Shown: positions 43,713-49,216 of the stretch, in pieces
Layout: the number at the start of each line of letters is the position of its first letter
Position numbering within the stretch: the stretch's first letter is position 1
Notes under the pieces: generated by a model
Seen by the model: only the letters and a program-made list of their open reading frames with translations
What the model was told of the DNA's origin: nothing
The model's database searches: none
Assembly: GCA_905221605.1 (NCBI GenBank)
Contig: CAJNDS010001480.1
Location: forward strand, 260,001 to 324,000
Length of the DNA: 64,000 nucleotides
Origin: Symbiodinium natans
Lineage: Eukaryota; Sar; Dinophyceae; Suessiales; Symbiodiniaceae
Direction of reading: 5' to 3'
Translations under genes and position numbers: made by a program

Positions 43713-46671
43713 TTTCCTGAGCCCGATCCCTGGGCCGCTCTATAGGCGAAGCCACGTAATTTCGCGTAATTTGTGCTGCGCGCAACATGTCGATTGCGGT
43801 GGAAGTTGGACTGCTGAGTGGCAAGACAGCCACTGTGAAAACAGGACCGCATGAAGCGGTGGCAGCATTGGAAGTTCGAGCGCAGGCCGCGCTTCACGTC
43901 GAAGAGGGTCGGCTGGTGGACTTGGCTGGAGGTATTCTCGATGCACATGCGCTGGTCAAGGATGCAAATGTGAAGAATGGTGATTCACTAACCTTACTGC
44001 ACATACAGGACGTTCAACTTCAATCTTCTCTGTGCTGTTTTGCCGCCATTCGCCGGGACGGATCTGTCGTGACCTGGGGTGGGGTGTTTAGCGACATTCG
44101 TCCTGCACAGGATCAGCTGAAAAATGTTCGGGCGGTCCAAGCCACTGGCGAAGCTTTTGCTGCTATTCTTGAGGATGGATCTGTCGTGACCTGGGGTGTC
44201 GGTGTCGTTGGTGGTGACAGTCGTGCTGTACAGGATCAGCTGAAAAATGTGTGGCAGATCCAATCCTCATTGGCCGCCTTTGCTGCCATTCGCGACGACG
44301 GAACAGTTGTGACCTGGGGTGACGCCTACTTCGGCGGCGACAGCAGTGCTGTGCAGGATCGTCTGAAGAAAGTGCAGCAAATCCAAGCTTCTGGCTTTGC
44401 TTTTGCCGCCATTCTGGACGACGGATCCGTGGTGACCTGGGGAAGGCCCCATGCTGGTGGTTGCTGTAAGGACGTGAAGGATCAACTGAATCATGTGCAG
44501 CGTATCCAAGCCACTCAGCATGCGTTTGCGGCCATTCTTGCCGACGGGTCCGTTGTGACCTGGGGTGATGATGCGCATGGTGCTGACAGTCGAGCTGTGC
44601 AGCATCGTCTGAAGAACGTGCAGCAGATTCAAGCCACTCAGCACGCATTTGCTGCCATTCTTGGCGACGGATCGGTTGTGATCTGGGGCAGCTCAATGAG
44701 GTGCCATCTGGATGTGCAGCATCGGCTAGCAAATGTGCAGCAAATCCAAGCCTCCGAACACGCGTTTGCTGCCATTCTTGGTGATGGATCCGTTGTGACA
44801 TGGGGTAATTGTAAGCATGGTGGTGATTGTAGTGCTGCGCAGTATCAGCTGAAGAATGTGAAGCATATCCAAGCCTCTGCCTCTGCTTTTGCTGCCATTC
44901 TTGAGGACGGAACTGTCGTGACTTGGGGTGATGCTGCGAGCGGTGGCGACAGTAGTGCTGCACAGGATCAGCTGAAGAACGTGCAGCGAATCCAAGCCTC
45001 TAAAGCTGCTTTTGCTGCCATTCTTGAGGACAGAACTGTCGTGACTTGGGGTGATGCTGCGAGCGGTGGTGACAGTAGTGCTGTGCAGGATCAGCTGAAG
45101 AACGTGCAGCGAATCCCAGCCTCTAAAGCTGCGTTTGCTGCCGTTCTTGAGGGTGGTTCTGTCGTGACTTGGGGTGATGCTTCCCGCGGTGGTGACAGTT
45201 GCGCCGTGCAGAAACAGCTCCAGAATGTTTAGCAGATCTGTCTCTTTTCTGAACAGCTCAAATCCGTTTCTCTCTGCAAGGAAGGTGTGATCAAAGCACC
45301 GGTGAGGGGGGCTCGCAGCAAATGCCAATGTGCAGAGTCACTTGGTTCAGGGTACTTCTCACCCCAACTATCACTGTACTTATGACTTATGAGTCCCCCT
45401 AAGTCCCCTAAGCCGGTGATAAGTAGATTCATAATTGAATGATAATAGTCCGTCAATCATATATCTAAACAGTTTCTATGTATATATCATTCACATATAT
45501 TAGTATCTGGATTCATAATTGCGGTTGTAAGTACCCATGAACCTCCAAGCACTCGAAGCCATCCTGGATCCGATGCACCGGGTGAGATCTTGTCCTCTTT
45601 TGGGTTTAGGGTTTAGGGTTTAGGGTTTAGGGTCAAGGAGGGGCCCCCTAGATGTAAGTAGAGGCTTAAGGACCCTAACTTGGGTTATAAGGATCCTAAG
45701 TTAGGTTATAAGTCCCTTCACTATAGCTAGTACAGTAATGTGAACCTCAAGCAGAAAGCCATCTTAGGGGTTGACTGTCCATCTGGATGTTGAGAAAACC
45801 TAAACCCTAAACCCTAAGTCCTAAACCCTAAACCCTAAACCCCAAACCCTAAACCCTAAACCCTAAACCATCAGGACCTCTAGCTGCTGGCTGTTGGGAA
45901 ATGATCGAAGGGTAGTTCTATGAGCCCTTAACTTTGGCCCCTTACCTCCTTTAATCAAGGGTTAAGGTTTTTCTTAGGATTTAGGGTTTAGGGTTTAGGG
46001 TTTAGGGTTTAGGGTTTAGGTCCCTTGTTATCCCCTTCAAACCAAGAAAGGGTACCCTTTCTTTCTCCCGGGTTGCTCCCGGGGCTAGGCTTTAGGCAGC
46101 TTGAGAGTCTAGGGATTCTAGGTCCTTCACTGGGGCCCTGAGTTCCTTTTTTTGTTTTGGGCTTAGGGGTTTAGGGTTTAGGGTTTAGGGTTTAGGGTTT
46201 AGGGTTTAGGGTTTAGGGTTTAGGGTTTAGGGTTTCGGGTTTCGGGTTTCGGGTCTGTAAGGAAACCCTAAACCTTACACCCTAAACCCTAGACCCCAAA
46301 CCCTCAACCCCAAACCCCAAACCCGAAACCCTCAACCCTAAACCCTAAACCCTAAACCCCAATTCCCAATCACCCCGAAACCTAGAACCTAAATCCTGAC
46401 TTTTTTAAAACCCTCTCCTCCCCCCCCCCTCACGAACACTGCACCTACCGACAGCAGACCCTACACCCTGTAGACAAAACTTCTCTAAACCCTGAAGCCC
46501 TTTCCACAGAAGCCTCAACAAGCCACTGCTCAGATCAGGAAAGCAGGCGCAGGAAGAGACGCAGGCGCTCGTGACGCCGGCACAGCTTCGCAAGTCCTTG
46601 CCCAAAGCTCTCTACGGCGAGTGGCAGACCGACCAGCGCCAGACTCAGGCGACCGGATGGTTTTCCGGGGG
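26339..46671 (+). CDS. XPC: XPC/Rad4-like DNA-damage recognition gene (multi-exon span)
   Basis: Span of a plus-strand gene recognised from separate exons that match, in order, the XPC/Rad4 family: a helical QRAQLLSWL segment (26339), a transglutaminase-fold helix VALCRALGLPARLV (29712 joined in phase to 29993), WPEVYDIDSSSWIAVD (36101), RDVTARYSPRWWE (38458), EWFAELL (39206), VPRSKAALKHHE (40398) joined in phase to VYCL (40969), W.RRGRSVRSGEKP (42745) joined in phase to LYGEWQTD (46510). In known family members XPC/Rad4 binds helix-distorting DNA lesions and starts nucleotide-excision repair with Rad23/centrin. Family orthologs share this exact order of transglutaminase-fold and BHD1-BHD2-BHD3 elements. 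The N-terminus and the rest of BHD3 were not found. The last large intron houses an intronless RCC1-like gene. Confidence 0.75.
26630..26757 (+). repeat. Dispersed AT-rich repeat, copy 2
   Basis: Shares GGTGAGTGTA (twice), GGGTGTCC and ATGAATACAAACC with 11545-11670. Confidence 0.6.
26780..26831 (+). CDS. Possible exon
   Basis: Acceptor TTTTCAG; one base then IAQQEMALLGKPADIV and TGA. A second frame without a stop (NRSARDGFIGQARRHRLRR) would suit an internal exon of the XPC-like gene. Undecided. Confidence 0.45.
26892..26954 (-). CDS. Possible minus-strand exon
   Basis: Minus strand: acceptor TTGCAG, donor GTGGTT; 21 codons VRVAEDFRRVLSFEWGWRPW P. The plus strand also reads GHGLHPHSKLNTLRKSSATL. 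Splice signals favour minus, but the neighbours are plus. Confidence 0.4.
27119..27166 (+). CDS. Probable exon
   Basis: Acceptor CTTGCAG; one base then NPFLQAAMARGGSCYS. The 3' end is uncertain. Lies within the XPC-like span. Confidence 0.45.
   Translation, partial: QPLPPGCHGPRGFLL
27807..27886 (+). CDS. Internal exon, probably of the XPC-like gene
   Basis: Acceptor TCTGAG, donor GTGTAG. Reads VCLSVWGDVARPGQLPSLEE NLDGPL. Right flank TTTAGGG, left flank CCCTAAA plus poly-A. Good exon; domain not recognised. Confidence 0.6.
28235..28285. CDS. Coding-like segment, strand ambiguous
   Basis: Plus: LLSSFHGSLNHQAPLR after CTCCCAG. Minus: NGAWWFKEPWKEESSLGGFD, very protein-like but without a clear AG. 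One of the two is real. Confidence 0.5.
28741..28815 (+). CDS. Probable exon, phase ambiguous
   Basis: Acceptor GCCACAG. Frames RARASVRVSTTEGVPLCSHP and AVPEPVSGSLLLRACHCALT are both open. Confidence 0.45.
29048..29134. mobile_element. MITE-like inverted repeat, TTGGGATGTTCCCC family, copy 1
   Basis: Left TTGGGATTTCCACC and right AAGGAACATCCCAA are diverged inverted partners; sisters at 38285-38385 and 56906-57040. Confidence 0.55.
29331..29420. mobile_element. Element of the AGGGTCCATGTACCT family
   Basis: Starts AAGGGTCCATGTACTTCATT and ends GTATTCCCAGGTACAT; same family as the tandem pair at 61919-62128. Confidence 0.5.
29610..29708 (+). repeat. CCCTAAA array at an intron 3' end
   Basis: About 14 perfect units ending two bases before the CAG acceptor of the transglutaminase-fold exon. 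Confidence 0.95.
29712..29771 (+). CDS. XPC: XPC/Rad4-like gene, transglutaminase-fold exon 1
   Basis: Acceptor CCAG directly after CCCTAAA repeats. G plus 19 codons plus AG: HLDLAVCFVALCRALGLPA. The motif 'FVALCRALGLPARLV' is the signature helix of transglutaminase-like folds in Rad4/XPC. A GC donor after …GCGAG gives phase agreement with the exon at 29993: AG|G CTG GTG = R-L-V, reconstituting ALGLPARLV. Confidence 0.75.
29993..30093 (+). CDS. XPC: XPC/Rad4-like gene, exon 2 of transglutaminase fold and acidic linker
   Basis: Acceptor TGCAAG. After the phase-completing G it reads LVLAFNLAAPKPPPKAAKAE then EAPPVADEAAPEA, a strand followed by an Ala/Pro/Glu linker, as expected where XPC inserts a long disordered region. 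Ends at G|GTTTAGGG or at a GC three bases earlier. Confidence 0.7.
30103..30123 (+). repeat. Poly-G tract
   Basis: Homopolymer within degenerate TTTAGGG; further poly-G/C runs at 30269-30283, 30480-30505 and 31920-31942. Confidence 0.9.
30605..30635 (+). CDS. Small acidic exon in the XPC-like gene
   Basis: Acceptor GACCAG, donor GTCGGC; VVEESEDEGP. Acidic linker sequence consistent with the disordered insert of XPC. Confidence 0.5.
30964..31110. mobile_element. MITE-like element, CTTGGAGGTTCAGGGTA family, copy 1
   Basis: CTTGGAAGTTCAGGGCACTT on the left, AAGTACCATGAACCTTCGAG on the right; AT-rich centre. Sisters at 45341-45549 and 46844-46936. Confidence 0.6.
31152..31238 (+). CDS. Internal exon, probably of the XPC-like gene
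   Basis: Acceptor TATCGCAG; reads NLFQHAKIGYGSILKHAPPG TALGNLQQPA. The 3' border is not clear; CCCTAAA-type sequence follows. Confidence 0.55.
31458..31565 (+). CDS. Internal exon, probably of the XPC-like gene
   Basis: Acceptor CTTACAG, donor AGG|GTTTGG; exactly 36 codons beginning TPLWSQLPRGIDSLLEGTAR and ending KLRPKQGRGHLR. Domain not recognised. Confidence 0.65.
32230..32338 (+). CDS. Internal exon, probably of the XPC-like gene
   Basis: Acceptor CCCAAG, donor AGG|GTTTAG. After one base reads LPLQNADQPRQMGFAKDAVL AAVLQAEEAQAPLALR, helical and Ala/Gln-rich. Confidence 0.65.
32634..32757. mobile_element. MITE, TA-CAGGGTGGGGCCCC family
   Basis: TACAGGGTGGGGCCCCCTTA … AGGGGGCCCCACCCTGTA, 124 bp, TA at both ends. 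Lies 15 bp upstream of the exon at 32772. Confidence 0.85.
32772..32827 (+). CDS. Internal exon, probably of the XPC-like gene
   Basis: Acceptor CTGCCAG and canonical GTGAGG donor; EHPGDCLERALTLLTEVL. The upstream intron ends with a MITE rather than a CCCTAAA array. Confidence 0.65.
33736..33796 (+). CDS. Internal exon
   Basis: Acceptor CTTGAAG, donor GTTTAGGG; PAPDLSPEPETFLNRMFLL. Standard CCCTAAA-exon-TTTAGGG bracket. Confidence 0.6.
33867..33928 (+). CDS. Possible exon between two TTTAGGG arrays
   Basis: Acceptor GTGGCAG; GAPTRFETFETEPQAPGWL then TAG that belongs to the next TTTAGGG unit. Unusual in having TTTAGGG on both sides. Confidence 0.45.
34736..34842 (+). repeat. CCCTAAA / CCCTAAAA mixed array
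   Basis: Alternates 7- and 8-mer units, visible directly. Confidence 0.9.
34857..35004 (+). CDS. Exon with possible zinc-binding knuckles
   Basis: Acceptor CCCTCAG. Reads YLKRPKTFKQSKLQGSCGYC GERFQSAAFCTKLRTPGLYP AFSMSPCT with TAG at 35002-35004. CGYCGERF…C is a CxxC knuckle. It could be internal to the XPC-like gene (ending earlier) or a separate gene's last exon. Confidence 0.6.
35480..35530 (+). CDS. Internal exon
   Basis: Acceptor TTTCAAG, donor AGG|GTTTAG; 17 codons ESGCAWRGSGHLALALR. Confidence 0.55.
35831..35913 (+). CDS. Internal exon, acidic
   Basis: Acceptor TGCTCAG, donor CGG|GTTTAG. AADLQQQAAPDVEGDDDILE PWKKCLR. Acidic linker before the second transglutaminase-fold exon. Confidence 0.6.
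36101..36188 (+). CDS. XPC: XPC/Rad4-like gene, transglutaminase-fold exon 3
   Basis: Acceptor TTGCACAG; reads VSAWPEVYDIDSSSWIAVDV ASRMSCGMQ. 'W.EVYD…..W..VD' is the conserved central strand pair of the XPC/Rad4 transglutaminase-like fold. The catalytic Cys-His-Asp triad of true transglutaminases is not expected in this family. Confidence 0.75.
36240..36312 (+). mobile_element. GGGGTCGGAA family element
   Basis: AGGGGTCGGAATGATGACAA … ATTCCCT…GGTCCCTACAA … CCCCCCCTCCC. Neighbour copy at 36471-36552. Confidence 0.65.
36471..36552 (+). mobile_element. GGGGTCGGAA family element
   Basis: TAGGGGTCGGAGTAATTACT, then TATTCCCTTGTGGTCCCTAT and a CACCCC-rich end. Clear relative of the copy 230 bp upstream. 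Confidence 0.7.
37167..37206 (+). repeat. Poly-C tract of about 40 bases
   Basis: Longest homopolymer in the window; the exact length is prone to sequencing error. Confidence 0.9.
37712..37771 (+). CDS. XPC: XPC/Rad4-like gene, exon before BHD1
   Basis: Acceptor GCGGCAG, donor AGG|GTTTAG. ATMALDLRCRIDATGGLAMR resembles the strand that precedes 'DVT.RY' in the family. Phase with neighbours is not fully resolved, so the frame is tentative. Confidence 0.5.
37768..37948 (+). repeat. TTTAGGG then TTTAGGGG array
   Basis: Begins with about eight 7-mers and changes to about 14 pure 8-mers, one of the clearest 7-to-8 transitions. Confidence 0.95.
38285..38385. mobile_element. MITE-like inverted repeat, TTGGGATGTTCCCC family, copy 2
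   Basis: TTGGGATGTTCCCCTTATAC on the left; GTAAGGGGGAACATCCCAA on the right. The clearest member of its family. Confidence 0.75.
38458..38533 (+). CDS. XPC: XPC/Rad4-like gene, DVT-RY exon
   Basis: Acceptor GATGCAG. After one base reads YRDVTARYSPRWWEIELARG PRSLQ. '(K/R)DVT.RY…W' is the conserved junction between the transglutaminase fold and BHD1 in XPC/Rad4. Ends at a GC donor (CAG|GCAGGT), phase 0, matching the next exon. Confidence 0.75.
38753..38874. mobile_element. MITE, TA-CAGGGTGGGGCCCC family
   Basis: Same 17-base ends as 32634-32757, in the same intron-internal position and orientation; 122 bp. Confidence 0.85.
39052..39175. mobile_element. MITE, TA-CAGGGTGGGGCCCC family
   Basis: Second copy within one intron of the XPC-like gene, only 180 bp from the previous one; ends TACAGGGTGGAGCCCC / GGGGCCCCACCCTGTA. 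Confidence 0.85.
39206..39280 (+). CDS. XPC: XPC/Rad4-like gene, BHD1 N-terminal exon
   Basis: Acceptor CGTCGCAG, donor AGG|GTTTAG; exactly 25 codons, EWFAELLQSSSDPGPLWPAK AAWIR. Corresponds to the 'EWW…L' helix after DVT.RY in the family. Phase 0 on both sides agrees with the neighbouring exons. Confidence 0.7.
39741..39762 (+). repeat. (AT)n microsatellite
   Basis: About 11 AT units. Confidence 0.9.
39846..39945 (+). repeat. Dispersed repeat with CTATACTTTAA, copy 1
   Basis: TACTATACTTTAATACTTTT … TACCTAAAAAGTGTATGC … AGGGTCTACTC. A second copy with the same order of words is at 54918-55017. Confidence 0.65.
40398..40472 (+). CDS. XPC: XPC/Rad4-like gene, BHD1 exon
   Basis: Acceptor GATTCAG, donor GTGCCT; exactly 25 codons ending GGVPRSKAALKHHE. 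'P.S…..KHH' then VYCL in the next exon matches the BHD1 'PTS…KNHPLYVLERHL' region. Phase 0 at both borders. Confidence 0.75.
40579..40703. mobile_element. Inverted-repeat element, CCCAAACGGTCC family
   Basis: CCCAAACGGTCCTAGGTACC pairs with AAGGTACTTAGGACCCTTTGGG's 20-base core. Single copy seen. Confidence 0.55.
40969..41054 (+). CDS. XPC: XPC/Rad4-like gene, BHD1/BHD2 linker exon
   Basis: Acceptor CTTCGAG, donor GTTATA. VYCLAPTAAREALRPGAQAV ATVDSTLR. Continues in phase from …KHHE in the previous exon. Confidence 0.65.
41342..41415 (+). CDS. Possible exon of the XPC-like gene
   Basis: Acceptor AGACAG; ECPGSTSCQMNSVLFRRAGL VRIA. VLFRRAGLVRI may correspond to the 'VYSR..V..L' stretch before BHD2, but the phase does not fit simply. 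Confidence 0.4.
41661..41823 (+). repeat. CCCTAAAA octamer array
   Basis: About 19 units homogenised to CCCTAAAA, an extra A rather than the extra G seen in the TTTAGGGG arrays. A different octamer has thus expanded here. Confidence 0.95.
41930..42010 (+). mobile_element. GGGGTCGGAA family element
   Basis: GGGGGTCGGAATATCTACTC … ACACACCCCCCCCTCCC. Confidence 0.6.
42745..42823 (+). CDS. XPC: XPC/Rad4-like gene, BHD2 exon
   Basis: Acceptor ACCCAG. Two bases then TEWARRGRSVRSGEKPFRHL SSRRS. 'W.r.GR.VR.GE.P.k' is the start of BHD2 in XPC/Rad4. With the donor at 42824 the exon ends in phase 2 and joins the exon at 46510 (…RRSA-SLNKPLL) without a break. Confidence 0.75.
43535..43713 (+). repeat. 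(AGT)n trinucleotide microsatellite
   Basis: About 58 AGT units with a few CGT and TGT interruptions, 75 bp upstream of the RCC1-like start codon. Long poly-Val, poly-Tyr and poly-Leu frames over it are artefacts. Confidence 0.95.
43787..45232 (+). CDS. Ubiquitin-like + RCC1-like repeat protein, intronless
   Basis: 481 codons from ATG 43787 to TAG 45230-45232 without introns. Residues 1-72 (SIAVEVGLLSGKTATVKTGP … NGDSLTL) look like a ubiquitin beta-grasp domain. From about residue 80 there are ten repeats of roughly 41 residues, each ending FAAI..DGSVVTWG and linked by AVQDQLKNVQ.IQAS; this is RCC1/HERC-type beta-propeller sequence. One repeat has DRTVVTWG and one GSVVIWG. In Symbiodinium this architecture is abundant and usually called HERC2-like by similarity; there is no HECT domain here, so ubiquitin-ligase activity should not be assumed. 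It lies on the same strand inside an intron of the XPC-like gene. Lack of introns suggests a retrocopy or a recently duplicated single-exon gene. Confidence 0.9.
   Translation: MSIAVEVGLLSGKTATVKTGPHEAVAALEVRAQAALHVEEGRLVDLAGGILDAHALVKDANVKNGDSLTLLHIQDVQLQSSLCCFAAIRRDGSVVTWGGVFSDIRPAQDQLKNVRAVQATGEAFAAILEDGSVVTWGVGVVGGDSRAVQDQLKNVWQIQSSLAAFAAIRDDGTVVTWGDAYFGGDSSAVQDRLKKVQQIQASGFAFAAILDDGSVVTWGRPHAGGCCKDVKDQLNHVQRIQATQHAFAAILADGSVVTWGDDAHGADSRAVQHRLKNVQQIQATQHAFAAILGDGSVVIWGSSMRCHLDVQHRLANVQQIQASEHAFAAILGDGSVVTWGNCKHGGDCSAAQYQLKNVKHIQASASAFAAILEDGTVVTWGDAASGGDSSAAQDQLKNVQRIQASKAAFAAILEDRTVVTWGDAASGGDSSAVQDQLKNVQRIPASKAAFAAVLEGGSVVTWGDASRGGDSCAVQKQLQNV
45341..45549. mobile_element. MITE-like element, CTTGGAGGTTCAGGGTA family, copy 2
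   Basis: CTTGGTTCAGGGTACTTCTC on the left, GTAAGTACCCATGAACCTCC on the right; AT-rich interior. It directly follows the RCC1-like gene. Confidence 0.55.
45636..45742. mobile_element. Decayed TA-CAGGGTGGGGCCCC family element
   Basis: Interior GTTATAAGGATCCTAAGTTA is clearly of this family, but both terminal repeats have been lost (AGGGGCCCCCT left, GTGAACC right). Confidence 0.55.
46510..46671 (+). CDS. XPC: XPC/Rad4-like gene, BHD2/BHD3 exon
   Basis: Acceptor TTTCCACAG, donor GTTTCAGG; the longest exon of this gene (162 nt). One base, then SLNKPLLRSGKQAQEETQAL … LPKALYGEWQTDQRQTQATG WFSG. 'LYG.WQT….…A..G' is the start of BHD3 in the family. The following 'vPrNefGN' block was not found downstream. 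Confidence 0.75.
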
Positions 46672-46730
46672 GTTTCAGGGTTTAGGGTTTAGGGTTTAGG
46701 GTTCAGGGTTCAGGGTTTAGGGTTGAGGGT

Positions 46731-46834
46731 CTTCCTGGGACCCTCTTTACCTACAGTGTCTTTGGGTTATACCTACTGATTCAGGGTAGTTGCTACTGAT
46801 CTGTAGTTGCAGAGGGTCCCAGGCTAGGTTGAGC
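46731..46834. mobile_element. Inverted-repeat element, CCTGGGACCCTCT
   Basis: CCTGGGACCC TCTTTACC on the left mirrors GCAGAGGGTCCCAGG on the right. Single copy, about 90 bp. Confidence 0.55.
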
Positions 46835-46843
46835 TTTAGGCTA

Positions 46844-46936
46844 CTTGGAGGTTCAGGGTAATTAAAACCCCAATTATGACTAGACTGATAAGCCTAAAAC
46901 CTTAATTGTGGTTCTAAGTACCCATGAGCCTGCAAG
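46844..46936. mobile_element. MITE-like element, CTTGGAGGTTCAGGGTA family, copy 3
   Basis: CTTGGAGGTTCAGGGTAATT and TAAGTACCCATGAGCCTGCA; the shortest and best-preserved copy. Confidence 0.65.
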
Positions 46937-47104
46937 TAGGCTGTCTACAAGGACTCTCACCTGAGGGTTTAGGGCCCTAAACTCTAAACCCAAAACCCCA
47001 AACCCTAAACCCTAAACCCTAAGCCCTAAACCCTAAGCCAGGGCTTCGAGTTTCGGGTCTCGGCCTCCATGTGTAACAAAGGGGCCTGAAGAATTCGAAT
47101 AGGG

Positions 47105-47263
47105 TTTTGGGGGGAGTGTTATAATATATTTATATCAGGACCCTAAAGGAATATTACTATTAATTTTTCCGACCCCTATATGAAGGCGGGTTTGGGGGGA
47201 TTGTTAGAATACATTCATTTAGGGACCTTAAGGGAATATTGTTCGAACATAATTCCGACCCCT
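47105..47263 (-). mobile_element. Two inverted GGGGTCGGAA family elements in tandem
   Basis: 47105-47181 and 47188-47263 each end in TTCCGACCCCTA and contain GGACC.TAA.GGAATATT; both are in the opposite orientation to the 36 kb copies. Confidence 0.6.
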
Positions 47264-47560
47264 ACGTTAAGAGTTTCTGACCAACTCGATCAAAAGAGGC
47301 TTTTGCAGTTGTGAATGGGTCCAAAAGGATGGGGTTTGGGGTTTAGGGTTTAGGGTCAAGGGTCAAGGGTTTAGAGGGGCATCATCTGAACAATTCGTCT
47401 CCAAAAACCCTGTGCCCCTAACCCTAAATATGAATATCTCGAAGCAGGCCCTAAACCCTAACCCTAAACCCTATCAACCCCTGACCCCCCCCCCCCCCCC
47501 CCCCACACCCTAAACGCCAAACCCCTAACCCCCCAAAACCCTACATCCTCTGCCAGCCAG

Positions 47561-47691
47561 GCGAAGGCCAAAGCCAAGGCCAAAGCAAAAGCTGGCGCCT
47601 CGACGCGCCTGCGGAAGAAGACTCCCAACACCTCGGGACTGCTGGAGCTCCCTGCGCCCCCGACGCGCAAGAGAAAGGCGCGGGCTTCAGG
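47561..47691 (+). CDS. Probable exon, Lys/Ala-rich basic
   Basis: Acceptor CAGCCAG. Frame AKAKAKAKAKAGASTRLRKK TPNTSGLLELPAPPTRKRKA. All three plus frames are open because of GC richness; this one has the best codon flavour. It could be a nuclear-targeting tail. Relation to the XPC-like gene unknown. Confidence 0.5.
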
Positions 47692-47994
47692 GTTGTTTGT
47701 TTTTCTGTTTTTCGGGGTTTTAGGGCTTCTTAGGGGTTTATCGGGTTTATGGGGGTTTATGGGGGTTTATGGGAGTTTATAGGGCTTAGAGGGTTCATAG
47801 GGTTTATGGGGTTTGCAGGTTTTTTTTTTTTTTTTCTGCCGGCGCCCCCTTCACGCCACGCGGGTATTGTGGATAGGCTCTTCGGGTTGTTGGGATGTTC
47901 TTGGCTTTTTAGGGGTTTTGTGAGGGCTTTCCTCGGTCCTTGAAGGGTGTGTAGGGTTTTTTAGGGTTTAGGATTTAGGGTTGCCCTGGTCCAG

Positions 47995-48045
47995 GCTGAG
48001 AAAGTGAAGCTCGCCAACTTCGAGGCAGGGGACGTTCAAAATTGA
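47995..48045 (+). CDS. Terminal exon, unknown gene
   Basis: Acceptor GGTCCAG; AEKVKLANFEAGDVQN then TGA at 48043-48045. May end the XPC-like gene or another; not provable. Confidence 0.5.
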   Translation, partial: AEKVKLANFEAGDVQN

Positions 48046-48057
48046 ATTAGTGAGGTG

Positions 48058-48184
48058 AGTGTTAGGGTTTAGGGTTTAGGGTTTAGGGTTTAGGGTTTAG
48101 GGTTTAGGGTTTAGTGTTTAGGGCCAGTTTAGGGTTTAGGGTTTAGGGTTTAGGGTTTATAGGGTTTAGGGTTTAGGGTTTAGG
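48058..48184 (+). repeat. TTTAGGG array
   Basis: Two blocks of heptamers following a GTGAGTG word at 48055. Confidence 0.9.
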
Positions 48185-48680
48185 GAGGTACCTATGGAAC
48201 CTCATAAAAATTGAAGTGGGGAGTATAGGGACGCTTGGGTGACGTACCCCCCCCCCCCCCCCCAAAAAAAAAAAAAAAAAGCTCCCTGAAGATCCCTAGA
48301 ATTGAAGCCCAGAACTCCCCTTTTTTGGGTGTTTCCGATATTCGGTGTGCCTTACTGGGGGTCCTTATTGTAAGGGAATCCTGTTATTTGGGGGTCTATG
48401 TTACCCCCCCTCACTTTGCGCCTAAACCCTAAGGTTGCCCAAAACCCTGAGTCTCACATTCACCCTAAACTCTAAACTGGCCCTAGACCTACGGGCAATC
48501 TCACCAAAATCCCGACGTCCCCACATCCCTAAGCCCTAACCCTAGATTCGCCGTAAACCTCAAATCGTCCATAGCCCCTTCACACAAAACCCATGAGCCC
48601 TAAGCCCGAAGCCCTAAACCCTAAACCCTAAGCCCTAAACCCTAAACCCTAAACCCTAAACCCTAAACCCTAATCCCTAG

Positions 48681-48739
48681 GTGTGGCTGGAGAAGCTGAA
48701 GAATTGGCTCGATGCCCGGGGCTGCCTGGCATGTCGTAG
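48681..48739 (+). CDS. Internal exon, unknown gene
   Basis: Acceptor CCCTAG after CCCTAAA repeats, donor GTGTAC; VWLEKLKNWLDARGCLACR. Confidence 0.65.
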
Positions 48740-48890
48740 GTGTACTAGAAAACCTAACGAAACCCTGAACCCGAACCCTAGGGTTGATAGGGTCTAAGGA
48801 TAAGAGGAAAGGGGCTGCGCATGTGTTTAGTAGGGTTTAGGGTTTAGGGTTTGGGGATTAGGGTTTAGGGTTTAGGGTTTAGGGTTTAGG

Positions 48891-49216
48891 GTGTTCCAAA
48901 GTGCCGCGGTCCCGACCCGCGCCAGTGGTTGCGGGTCGGGCCGCCTCGGTGCAGCGGATCCCACCCCAGCCACCCAAACTGCCGCCTTTTTCGGGTTTAG
49001 AGCGGTCTACCCCCCACGGCCCCCCTATCAAGGGGGCTTACACCTCGAGTCTCCCCGCTGGCCGGGGTGGGACGTGTTGACTGCTGCTTTCCTGGATCAA
49101 CAGGGAGCGGGACAATCTGTTTCACCCATACTGTGTTTCAGACACCCTCAAGCCCAATTCCGGACCCAAGCTCATTCATATGGCAGAATGGCGAGGGCCA
49201 AGCGCGGAAGGCCCGG
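48891..49216 (+). CDS. Coding-like GC-rich segment, unassigned
   Basis: Open from 48891 into the minisatellite, including PTRASGCGSGRLGAADPTPA and LCFRHPQAQFRTQAHSYGRM. No domain recognised and splice borders unclear; may be chance in GC-rich DNA. Confidence 0.3.

Larger units (their letters stand above)
42824..46509 (+). other. Host intron of the XPC-like gene, 3.7 kb
   Basis: Starts GTCCGTTTGAGG and ends CCACAG. Contains CCCTAAA arrays, the (AGT)n run, the complete RCC1-like gene and a CTTGGAGG element. A weak coding-like stretch at 43306-43400 (VWRLQRFCSSGQFLQQ or ESDPGSSQEFRYETL) is not assigned. Confidence 0.6.

Noticed and set aside
43387-43948. Poly-Val, poly-Tyr and poly-Leu open frames on both strands
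   Set aside because: All result from the (AGT)n microsatellite; the true gene is the 43787 frame.
43994-45328. Minus-strand open frames across the RCC1-like gene
   Set aside because: Shadow frames of the 41-codon repeat; the plus frame has the start codon, a domain match and conserved repeats.
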